In this document: one piece after another, positions 6,944-12,593 of the stretch
How positions within the stretch are numbered: the first letter of the stretch is position 1
How the letters are laid out: each line of letters begins with the position of its first letter
Virus record (IMG/VR): IMGVR_UViG_3300038825_000172
Coordinates: 1-51,242 of that record
Strand: one strand, 5' to 3'
DNA: 51,242 nucleotides
Source of the DNA: a virus
Made by a program: the position numbers and the translations under genes
The notes under the pieces: generated by a model
Databases searched by the model: none
Told to the model about the DNA's origin: nothing
What the model saw: the letters and a program-made list of their open reading frames with translations, nothing else

Positions 6944-7210
6944 ATGAAGAAACAGTATAACAATAAATTAGAATTATTAAATATTATTAATAAAACAATA
7001 ATAAAACCAATAAAGTTTAATAGTCTTGATAAGGCTAAAAGATACCTTAAATCAGAGGGTTATAAATTTAGACAAGCATTTAATCACAAAGAAGAAAGGA
7101 CTATGATATATCAAAATAAATTTGGGTGGGTTAAAATATCTTCTTCAAAAGATTATCTTAATGATAATACTATGGAACAGGGAACTGTTTGGAAAATATT
7201 AAAAATATAA
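6944..7210 (+). CDS. Small basic hypothetical protein, 88 aa
   Basis: ATG at 6944 after AAAGGA. Lys/Asn-rich with a central alpha-beta pattern (KAKRYLKSEGYKFRQAF). No family recognised. It is the first gene behind early promoter 2. Confidence 0.65.
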   Translation: MKKQYNNKLELLNIINKTIIKPIKFNSLDKAKRYLKSEGYKFRQAFNHKEERTMIYQNKFGWVKISSSKDYLNDNTMEQGTVWKILKI

Positions 7211-7219
7211 GGATAAATT

Positions 7220-7402
7220 ATGGATAGATATAGAGTAGAACTATCATTAAATATTTATTGTGATAGTGATAAAGAAGCTATAAAGATTGCAGAAAATATT
7301 TGTAAAAAACAAAAGAAAAAGTTTGACAATAGATGTCAACTTATAAATTTATATGAAAGTCCTTTTGCTAGATTGCAAGAAAGATTAATTAAATTTATAT
7401 AA
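7220..7402 (+). CDS. Small hypothetical protein, 60 aa
   Basis: Nine bases after the preceding gene, preceded by AAGGAT. The pattern beta strand (MDRYRVELSLNIYC), helix with DKEAIKIAENICKKQKKK, strand suggests a small ferredoxin-like fold. No match recalled. Confidence 0.6.
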   Translation: MDRYRVELSLNIYCDSDKEAIKIAENICKKQKKKFDNRCQLINLYESPFARLQERLIKFI

Positions 7403-7424
7403 AATATATGTGCATGTGTTTGAC

Positions 7425-7453
7425 TTGACAACGAGTTCGTTATCGAGTATAAT
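7425..7453 (+). promoter_or_regulatory. Early promoter 3 with palindrome in spacer
   Basis: TTGACA, 17 bp, TATAAT, a perfect match. The spacer contains AACGA-GT-TCGTT. The downstream leader (GTGCAACATCAA...CGACTAAC...AGGAGATAT) repeats that of early promoter 1. Confidence 0.85.
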
Positions 7454-7485
7454 GTGCAACATCAATCGACTAACTAGGAGATATT

Positions 7486-7671
7486 ATGATAAAGATATTT
7501 AGAGATAGTCAAAGTAATAACAAATACTTTTATCACTTTAATCTATTTGGATTAAAATTTAGAGTAGCTACTAATACTAGAGGTTTTAGTAAGTATGGAA
7601 CTTATAGAACTAATAGAGGTAGAGTGTTAAACTTTGGTAGAAAATATATGTGCTTTATTCCTATGTTTTAA
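7486..7671 (+). CDS. Small basic hypothetical protein, 61 aa
   Basis: Single gene behind early promoter 3, with AGGAGATATT before the ATG. Rich in Arg, Tyr, Phe and Gly (YGTYRTNRGRVLNFGRKYM), possibly a small beta-rich nucleic-acid-binding protein. No family recognised. Confidence 0.6.
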   Translation: MIKIFRDSQSNNKYFYHFNLFGLKFRVATNTRGFSKYGTYRTNRGRVLNFGRKYMCFIPMF

Positions 7672-7688
7672 AGCATATAGTAATATAA

Positions 7689-7732
7689 TGATTGAAACAA
7701 TCAGACATGAGTTCTACATATGTAAATGTAGA
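7689..7732 (+). ncRNA. Two consecutive hairpins in intergenic leader
   Basis: TGATTG-AAA-CAATCA (7689-7703) and TCTACAT-ATGTAA-ATGTAGA (7713-7732). Both have perfect arms and tight loops. Together with the terminator-like stem at 7758-7790 they fill the gap before the next gene. Confidence 0.4.
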
Positions 7733-7757
7733 TATACATGGTATTATTATATATAGA

Positions 7758-7790
7758 AGTTGGCAGACCTGCTGAAAAAACTGCCACTTT
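7758..7790 (+). terminator. Probable intrinsic terminator
   Basis: TGGCAG (7761-7766), 14-base A-rich loop, CTGCCA (7781-7786), then CTTTTATT. The stem extends by AAG/CTT around a one-base mismatch. It ends the transcript of the 7486-7671 gene, possibly with read-through. Confidence 0.55.
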
Positions 7791-7818
7791 TATTAACTAA
7801 ATTATATGGAGATATATT

Positions 7819-8247
7819 ATGACACAGATGAGAAAATTTGAACAAGAGGCAATAGCTACTGAAATCTATCAAAAGATACAGGAAACTAATAGTGTTGTTC
7901 AAAAAGAACTAGAACAAACTAAAGACTATAAAGCTATACAATCTAAAGTAGATAAACTATATGTTTTACAAAAAGAATATGATGAACTAAATAAAACTAT
8001 GAAAGAAGCTAGAGATAACATAAACGAAATTGTTAAACAGTTTAATGAGAAAATAAGTAAAAATAATTTTCATCTTACTACTGTAGGTGCATATTATAAT
8101 AGTTCAGGTCAACTTATTTGGACTGATGAAGAATGGAAAGTAAAACAAGACATTGAAAGAAAGTTAGCAATAGCTCTTATATCACCTGATTGGAAAGATA
8201 AACTATCAACTATCATTGATGATATTGCTAGTCAATTTGGTGCTTAA
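7819..8247 (+). CDS. Coiled-coil hypothetical protein, 142 aa
   Basis: Residues 5-75 are a long charged helix with heptad-like spacing (VDKLYVLQKEYDELNKTMKE), followed by a short strand-turn region (TTVGAYYNSSGQLIW) and a C-terminal helix. GGAGATAT precedes the ATG at 7819; an in-frame ATG at 7828 is an alternative. No family recognised. Confidence 0.65.
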   Translation: MTQMRKFEQEAIATEIYQKIQETNSVVQKELEQTKDYKAIQSKVDKLYVLQKEYDELNKTMKEARDNINEIVKQFNEKISKNNFHLTTVGAYYNSSGQLIWTDEEWKVKQDIERKLAIALISPDWKDKLSTIIDDIASQFGA

Positions 8248-8256
8248 AACATAGTC

Positions 8257-8347
8257 GTGGCTAGAATGCGAGTCTTTGTAAAATCCTTGAAAAAGAGGTT
8301 AAGAATGAATGAGAGATAAGAACTACACCACAGCTCTCACTAGCCAC
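8257..8347 (+). ncRNA. Candidate structured RNA closed by an 8-bp stem
   Basis: GTGGCTAG (8257-8264) pairs perfectly with CTAGCCAC (8340-8347). Directly inside its 3' arm, TGAGAG (8310-8315) pairs with CTCTCA (8334-8339), so the two stems stack. The remaining loop can form a weaker hairpin (AATCC with GGTT). The region is free of genes and richer in G and C than its surroundings. It does not fold as a tRNA. It could be a small RNA or a leader element of the next gene. Confidence 0.45.
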
Positions 8348-8373
8348 ACTTTTAATTTTAATAGGAGATAAAA

Positions 8374-8715
8374 ATGAAACCAACAAATAGTGATGATGTA
8401 ATTGATAGTAAAGATATACTATCTTACATAAAAGATAAAGAAAATGATAGAGATTTTGAATTAGAAAACTTTATCAAAGATTTTTGTGATGAACATTCTG
8501 ATTATGATAAAGCATTAGAAAATTTAGAAGATGGAATAACTTTTATTAGATATAGCTACTTTGAAGATTATATGCTAAACTATTTCTTACAATTTAATCA
8601 AGTAGATGAGGCTTTAGAGTGCTATATAGACATAGAAGCTTTTGCACAAGACCAACAATATAATTATACCTCTATTGATTTTGATGGTATAAAGTATTGG
8701 TATCATAACTGTTAA
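8374..8715 (+). CDS. ArdA-like antirestriction protein (short)
   Basis: 113 very acidic residues. The C-terminal part, ALECYIDIEAFAQDQQ followed by SIDFDGIKYWYH, matches the ArdA signature (YxDYEAFARDL, then a strand ending in tyrosine/tryptophan). ArdA proteins mimic bent B-DNA and block type I restriction enzymes. At 113 residues it is shorter than the usual 160-170, keeping roughly the last two of three domains. Early position and strong negative charge fit an anti-defence role. The assignment is by motif only; an unrelated acidic protein remains possible. Confidence 0.55.
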   Translation: MKPTNSDDVIDSKDILSYIKDKENDRDFELENFIKDFCDEHSDYDKALENLEDGITFIRYSYFEDYMLNYFLQFNQVDEALECYIDIEAFAQDQQYNYTSIDFDGIKYWYHNC

Positions 8716-8728
8716 TCAAGGAGGTAAT

Positions 8729-8893
8729 ATGATAGATATGACTAAAGAAGAATGGGTAGAAAATACAGTTGATGATATGGATTGGAAAGACTTATATCGA
8801 ATAGCTTATGATGTTATGTTTGATTATGTCGAAGATATGTCTGATAAAGAGTTCCAAGAATATTTAATTGAACAAGGTTATGAGGAGGACTAA
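8729..8893 (+). CDS. Small acidic hypothetical protein, 54 aa
   Basis: ATG at 8729 after AAGGAGG, TAA at 8891-8893. Strongly acidic and helical (MTKEEWVENTVDDMDWKDLY). It lies between two genes of the same strand with only two bases to the next. It may be a DNA-mimic or binding partner like its neighbours; no family recognised. Confidence 0.6.
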   Translation: MIDMTKEEWVENTVDDMDWKDLYRIAYDVMFDYVEDMSDKEFQEYLIEQGYEED

Positions 8894-8895
8894 AC

Positions 8896-9120
8896 ATGTA
8901 TATAGAAGGCTTTAGAGAAGCAGTTGAATCAGAAATTGAAGATAGAATGGGTGATGCTACCAAGTATAATGGTAAGATATTTGAACTTACTATTGATGAA
9001 AACAATAAGTATGGTAGTCATGGAGACATCGTTAAATACATTGATGAAGAAGTAAAAACTTTAAAAGATATGAAAGAAGTTGTAAAGGCTTTAATTTTAG
9101 GACTAAACAAGGAGGCATAA
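8896..9120 (+). CDS. Small acidic hypothetical protein, 74 aa
   Basis: Follows AGGAGGAC at a good distance. Acidic, alpha-beta, no recognised motif. Its stop overlaps the start of the next small gene (TAATG). Confidence 0.6.
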   Translation: MYIEGFREAVESEIEDRMGDATKYNGKIFELTIDENNKYGSHGDIVKYIDEEVKTLKDMKEVVKALILGLNKEA

Positions 9121-9209
9121 TGAAAGACTGTGAACATAACAATGTATGGCACATTGATGAATATAATTTATCACCACCAACACCAATAACAAGGGAGATA
9201 GAACTATGA
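9120..9209 (+). CDS. Very small hypothetical protein, 29 aa
   Basis: ATG at 9120 directly follows GGAGGCATA and overlaps the previous stop. The end overlaps the next ATG (ATGA). Contains CEHNNVWHIDE, with one Cys and two His. The strong ribosome-binding site and double overlap argue that it is translated; function unknown. Confidence 0.45.
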   Translation: MKDCEHNNVWHIDEYNLSPPTPITREIEL

Positions 9210-9403
9210 ATATGCATTGGGCAGAAAGAAAAGAGCCACAAGCAACATTAAAAGATGATGCTACTTTCAAGGAAGTAAAACAATATTTACAAGACTTAAA
9301 AGATGAAGGACATGGTTGGCTATCAAGTGCAATGAAAGAAAGAATTAAAAATCCCATATTTGGTTTAACTAATTTAACAACAAAGGAGTTAGAAAAATTA
9401 TGA
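9206..9403 (+). CDS. Small hypothetical protein, 65 aa
   Basis: Preceded by GGGAGATAG. Helical with charged surface (TFKEVKQYLQDLKDEGHGWL). Its TGA overlaps the next start by four bases, so translation is probably coupled to the GP88-like gene. Confidence 0.6.
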   Translation: MNMHWAERKEPQATLKDDATFKEVKQYLQDLKDEGHGWLSSAMKERIKNPIFGLTNLTTKELEKL

Positions 9404-10107
9404 GCTATCAATTACTAAGTTTTAATAATCCAAAGGTTAAGAAAGGTGAAGCAGTAAGTAATTACTTAACTGCTATCATGCATCTTAGCCCAATCAATAC
9501 TAAGATATGTCCTTATCAAGACATTGCTGGATGTAAGGAAGCCTGTCTAAATACAGCAGGTAGAGGTGGTATCATTAAGAAAGGTGAGACTACCAATGTA
9601 ATCCAAGAAGCTAGGAAACGTAAGACTAAATTATTCTTAGAAGCTAGAGATATTTTTATGGAATATTTGATTTCAGATATTACAAAGTTTGTAAGATATT
9701 GTAGCAACAAAGACAAGCTTCCTTGCATAAGACTCAATGGCACTAGTGATATACAATGGGAGACTATCAAGGTAGACGAACAGAATATCTTTGAGATGTT
9801 TCCTGATGTTCAGTTCTATGATTACACCAAGATACCTACAAGAAAAGTATCTGATTACAAAAATTATCACTTGACATGGAGCTATTCAGAAGCTAACATG
9901 AAGTATGCAAATTGGTTTGACAAGATTGCATATAACATAGCAGTAGTATTCAATGGAGCTTTCCCTATCTATTTCAAAGGTAGAGAGGTAGTCAATGGAG
10001 ATGAAAGTGATTTAAGATTTTTAGACAAGCAGAATATTATTGTAGGTTTAAAAGCAAAAGGCAAAGCACGTAAAGATATGAGTGGCTTTGTAATACATAC
10101 AGCATAG
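9400..10107 (+). CDS. GP88-like phage protein
   Basis: 235 residues, starting MSYQLLSFNNPKVKKGEA, with a cysteine cluster in the first third (ICPYQDIAGCKEACLNTAGR) and ending GFVIHTA. This layout, N-terminal LLS.GN-like opening followed by CP....C...C, matches what I recall of the gene product 88 family found in many phages, whose function is unknown. The three clustered cysteines could hold a metal or iron-sulphur site. Family assignment is from memory. Confidence 0.6.
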   Translation: MSYQLLSFNNPKVKKGEAVSNYLTAIMHLSPINTKICPYQDIAGCKEACLNTAGRGGIIKKGETTNVIQEARKRKTKLFLEARDIFMEYLISDITKFVRYCSNKDKLPCIRLNGTSDIQWETIKVDEQNIFEMFPDVQFYDYTKIPTRKVSDYKNYHLTWSYSEANMKYANWFDKIAYNIAVVFNGAFPIYFKGREVVNGDESDLRFLDKQNIIVGLKAKGKARKDMSGFVIHTA

Positions 10108-10115
10108 GAGGTAGT

Positions 10116-10328
10116 ATGACGAGTGAAATAGAACCTGATGTAGACATGATAAACGAACAAGCATTTGATAGAATACTTGACGATGTTTTAGAACAAGATA
10201 AGCAAGGCTTACTTGAAGAAGATATTAGAATCATCTGTGATGTCTATGGTTTACATGAAGACGATGACAAAGATGATATACTATTCTTTATTGCAGAAAG
10301 TTTATATGAGCATGGGGTGGTAGAATGA
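10116..10328 (+). CDS. Small acidic hypothetical protein, 70 aa
   Basis: Follows AGGAGGTAGT. Very acidic and helical (DMINEQAFDRILDDVLEQDK). Overlaps the next gene ATGA-style. No family recognised. Confidence 0.6.
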   Translation: MTSEIEPDVDMINEQAFDRILDDVLEQDKQGLLEEDIRIICDVYGLHEDDDKDDILFFIAESLYEHGVVE

Positions 10329-10519
10329 CACAATACGAAGATAAAGTTCAAGCCCAACGAGAAAAACTTGAACAAGAAAAAATAGATAACTCCGTTACAT
10401 CTATAGATTGTAGATATGAGAATGGTAAATGGACTAAGATGATTACTAAATATGGTAATGGTAAAGAAGTTACAGAGTATAACGACAAAAGAAAAAAGGA
10501 TAAGGTAGAATGGCAGTAA
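10325..10519 (+). CDS. Small hypothetical protein, 64 aa
   Basis: Coiled N-terminal half (EDKVQAQREKLEQEKID) and a beta-hairpin-like half (RYENGKWTKMITKYGNGKEV). Overlaps both neighbours. Function unknown. Confidence 0.55.
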   Translation: MTQYEDKVQAQREKLEQEKIDNSVTSIDCRYENGKWTKMITKYGNGKEVTEYNDKRKKDKVEWQ

Positions 10520-10668
10520 GAGGTAAGACAATACAAACTATAGAGCATGTTAAAAAGGTAACATCACAAGGCACAGGAGGTCGTTCTAGGGGTGTTAAAA
10601 TATCAACAGCTCACATGAATAAAAATAAACGCAGAAGTTATAAAGCATATAGAGGGCAAGGAAGATGA
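10510..10668 (+). CDS. Small basic protein, 52 aa
   Basis: ATG at 10510 within the end of the preceding gene after AAGGTAGA; TGA at 10666-10668. Basic C-terminus (MNKNKRRSYKAYRGQGR) and a Gly/Ser-rich centre (TSQGTGGRSRGVK), suggesting nucleic-acid binding. Overlaps the next gene ATGA-style. Confidence 0.5.
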   Translation: MAVRGKTIQTIEHVKKVTSQGTGGRSRGVKISTAHMNKNKRRSYKAYRGQGR

Positions 10669-10832
10669 TAACGATGGAAGAAATTATAGATGTAGCTAAT
10701 ATAGTTAAAGAAGAAGGAAAATGGATTGAAAAAAAATCTGAAGATGAATACAGGAAATTTTGCTTTGGAGTCAGTAGTATGGTAGGACACTTAGTAATGT
10801 TGGAGGAACAAGATTATGAGAGTATTAATTAA
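10665..10832 (+). CDS. Small acidic hypothetical protein, 55 aa
   Basis: ATG at 10665 follows AAGGAAG. Helical (MEEIIDVANIVKEEGKWIEK). It is one link in an unbroken chain of overlapping small genes. No family recognised. Confidence 0.5.
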   Translation: MITMEEIIDVANIVKEEGKWIEKKSEDEYRKFCFGVSSMVGHLVMLEEQDYESIN

Positions 10833-10983
10833 ATCACATGGTTGTTATAGCGTATTCTTCGATAGAATGTTTGGCTATAAAAGATACTATGTTGCATGGA
10901 GAAATGGAACACTTGAAACTTATTCAGGTTTATGGTATAATGAGAAACAAGTAATTAAATTAGCAGAGGATAGATTATGTTAG
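10816..10983 (+). CDS. Small basic hypothetical protein, 55 aa
   Basis: ATG at 10816 preceded by TTGGAGGAAC; TAG at 10981-10983. Beta-rich pattern with aromatic residues (YYVAWRNGTLETYSGLWY). It overlaps the previous gene by 17 bases and the next by seven. Confidence 0.5.
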   Translation: MRVLIKSHGCYSVFFDRMFGYKRYYVAWRNGTLETYSGLWYNEKQVIKLAEDRLC

Positions 10984-11084
10984 GAGATATTATAGGTTAT
11001 ATACTTCTTGGAAGTTTTGTAGGCTTTTGTTTAACAGGACTTGTAATTATTTTATTAGATGAAAAACATTGGAGGGATAAATGA
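10977..11084 (+). CDS. Single-span membrane peptide, 35 aa
   Basis: ATG at 10977, TGA at 11082-11084. About 25 uninterrupted hydrophobic residues (IIGYILLGSFVGFCLTGLVI) then DEKHWRDK. The C-terminal charge places that end in the cytoplasm by the positive-inside tendency. Function unknown. Confidence 0.5.
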   Translation: MLGDIIGYILLGSFVGFCLTGLVIILLDEKHWRDK

Positions 11085-11590
11085 ATATATTTTATTTTTA
11101 TGATAAAGATGAACTTGATAGTTTTAAAAAATCAGCACAAGCACAACCTGACAAGATGCTAGTGAAGATGCCTTTGGAAACAGCACAGATGTTATGCACA
11201 GCACATAGAGAGTTAGATGGCGATGAGTATGCTGATGAGGTAGGTTTATATAAAAGAGCTTACTGGAATCACCCATGCACAGTATGGGCAAGACAAACAA
11301 GTTCAAATTATATATGGTTATATGAACATTTTTTAGCTTTAGGTGAAGAATATAAATATAGATATGGTAGAGAACATGCAAGTATAATTAAACTTGCTAA
11401 ACCTTTATTATGCATACCTGAAAATATTAAAACAGATGCAATGACACCACCTGCACAGGCTATGCCTGATGAGTACAAAAATGATGACCCTGTCAAAGCA
11501 TATAGAGATTATTGTACCCATGAAAAACACTATGCTAAATGGGAAAAAGGTAGAACTAAACCAGAATGGTGGACATTGGAGGTCGCATGA
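11081..11590 (+). CDS. Conserved phage protein, pyrimidine-dimer glycosylase-like (tentative)
   Basis: 169 residues. Opens MNIFYFYDKD, then KMLVKMPLETAQMLCTAHRE, then YWNHPCTVWARQTSSNYIWL, ending with KGRTKPEWW. This is a widespread phage family in which LExAQMLxTAHR and NHPxxVWxR are the hallmarks. The NHP..W.R motif and the overall plan recall small pyrimidine-dimer DNA glycosylases related to T4 endonuclease V, but no enzymatic activity is established for this branch to my knowledge. A helix-rich DNA-repair role is the best guess. Overlaps both neighbours by four bases. Confidence 0.6.
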   Translation: MNIFYFYDKDELDSFKKSAQAQPDKMLVKMPLETAQMLCTAHRELDGDEYADEVGLYKRAYWNHPCTVWARQTSSNYIWLYEHFLALGEEYKYRYGREHASIIKLAKPLLCIPENIKTDAMTPPAQAMPDEYKNDDPVKAYRDYCTHEKHYAKWEKGRTKPEWWTLEVA

Positions 11591-11793
11591 AAGCTACACT
11601 AACACGAAAAGAATATAAAGATTTTAATATCTATGTTGATAATTTAAAATCAAAACATGATATAGATATACCCCATACTGTTGAAAAGATTGGGGATAAG
11701 TTTCTAGTAGAAATGCTAGATGATATTGATGTAAATAAATTAGATGATTTACTTGACATTGATGACAACTTGTTGTATAATGCAACACAATAA
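11587..11793 (+). CDS. Small acidic hypothetical protein, 68 aa
   Basis: The start at 11587 is chosen over 11566 because GGAGGTCGC precedes it and it overlaps the previous TGA in ATGA form. Basic N-terminus, acidic C-terminus with DDIDVNKLDDLLDIDDN. The last codons contain a perfect promoter for the following ssb gene. Confidence 0.55.
   Translation: MKATLTRKEYKDFNIYVDNLKSKHDIDIPHTVEKIGDKFLVEMLDDIDVNKLDDLLDIDDNLLYNATQ
11753..11781 (+). promoter_or_regulatory. Consensus promoter for the replication genes
   Basis: TTGACA (11753-11758), 17 bp, TATAAT (11776-11781). The spacer carries ACAAC-TT-GTTGT, a perfect 5-bp inverted repeat abutting the -10 box. It drives the single-stranded DNA-binding protein gene and the genes beyond. 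Confidence 0.8.
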
Positions 11794-11814
11794 CAACGCC
11801 AAAGGAGGTAATTT

Positions 11815-12267
11815 ATGGCAGTATTAGAAGGAAAAGCTTACTGGGCTTCAGTAACTACACCAAATACTACTTTTGAACCTGTATATACAGTAGACTTAGT
11901 AGTTGATGATGAAGTTGCAAATGATTTTGAAGCTCGTGGGTTTAGAATAAAAGACTTATCTATTAAAGATGAGCAAGGAACTCCAACATCTGTTGGGAGA
12001 GCTTTAACAATTAAAAGAAAAGTAAATGGTCCAAATGGCATGGTCAGAACTGCACCTAAACTTTTTGATAAAGAGAAAAATCTCATGGACGATGTCGTGG
12101 GTAATGGCTCTAGTGTAAAAGTTCAATACAACGAGTGGGAAACTGATAATAAGTTTGGAACATTTAAAGGTTTAGATTTTCAAGCTATGCAGGTTTTAGA
12201 TTTAGTTCCTTTAAAATCTCAAGATGGAGCAGAGCTAGACCCTTATGGGGATGGCGAGGAGTTTTAA
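11815..12267 (+). CDS. Single-stranded DNA-binding protein (T7 gp2.5-like)
   Basis: 150 residues. The N-terminus EGKAYWASVTTPNTTFEPVY followed by beta-rich sequence is typical of the phage OB-fold proteins recalled as gp2.5-like/DUF2815. The acidic C-terminal tail DPYGDGEEF ending in phenylalanine is the partner-binding tail of phage single-stranded DNA-binding proteins. It lies upstream of the primase-helicase and polymerase, the partners of that tail in T7. Own promoter at 11753 and ribosome-binding site AAAGGAGG. Confidence 0.75.
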   Translation: MAVLEGKAYWASVTTPNTTFEPVYTVDLVVDDEVANDFEARGFRIKDLSIKDEQGTPTSVGRALTIKRKVNGPNGMVRTAPKLFDKEKNLMDDVVGNGSSVKVQYNEWETDNKFGTFKGLDFQAMQVLDLVPLKSQDGAELDPYGDGEEF

Positions 12268-12268
12268 T

Positions 12269-12523
12269 ATGATTGTAACTATTAACAACAAAAATGGAAC
12301 AACAACTTATGATGTTTCAAAAGTTAGTAATGAAAGTATTAGAACTCAAGCTACTGTTATGATAAATAAAGTAGGTCAGCTTGAGGTTTTATTAGAGGCT
12401 TTAAACTTTACCAGTTCAACACACAGGGCAAATCTAGAAGCCCTCTTAAAAGATTGTCCTGAATCTCTGGTAGAAGTTGAAGAAGAAGAAGTCGCAGAAG
12501 AAACAAAAGATTCTGAAGACTAA
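12269..12523 (+). CDS. Small acidic hypothetical protein, 84 aa
   Basis: The start at 12269 is chosen because it lies one base after the ssb stop with GAGGAG upstream. An N-terminal beta strand region (MIVTINNKNGTTTYDV) and helices lead to a Glu-rich tail (VEVEEEEVAEETKDSED). Followed by a strong hairpin. Function unknown; it may bind replication proteins. Confidence 0.65.
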   Translation: MIVTINNKNGTTTYDVSKVSNESIRTQATVMINKVGQLEVLLEALNFTSSTHRANLEALLKDCPESLVEVEEEEVAEETKDSED

Positions 12524-12538
12524 TTCGTATCTCCAAGT

Positions 12539-12566
12539 GAGAGGTTAGACTTTTGTTTAGCCTCTC
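12539..12566 (+). terminator. Strong 12-bp hairpin between ssb operon and helicase
   Basis: GAGAGGTTAGAC (12539-12550), TTTT loop, GTTTAGCCTCTC (12555-12566): twelve consecutive pairs including two G-U, then CATTTTAATT. The weak T tract suggests a partial terminator or a transcript-stabilising 3' end that limits expression of the downstream polymerase genes relative to ssb. Confidence 0.65.
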
Positions 12567-12593
12567 CATTTTAATTCCAAATGAGGGTAAATT

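Noticed and set aside
8257-8347. Possible tRNA at the stacked-stem element
   Set aside because: No acceptor/T-arm pattern (no GTTCGAAtC-like T loop) and wrong arm lengths.
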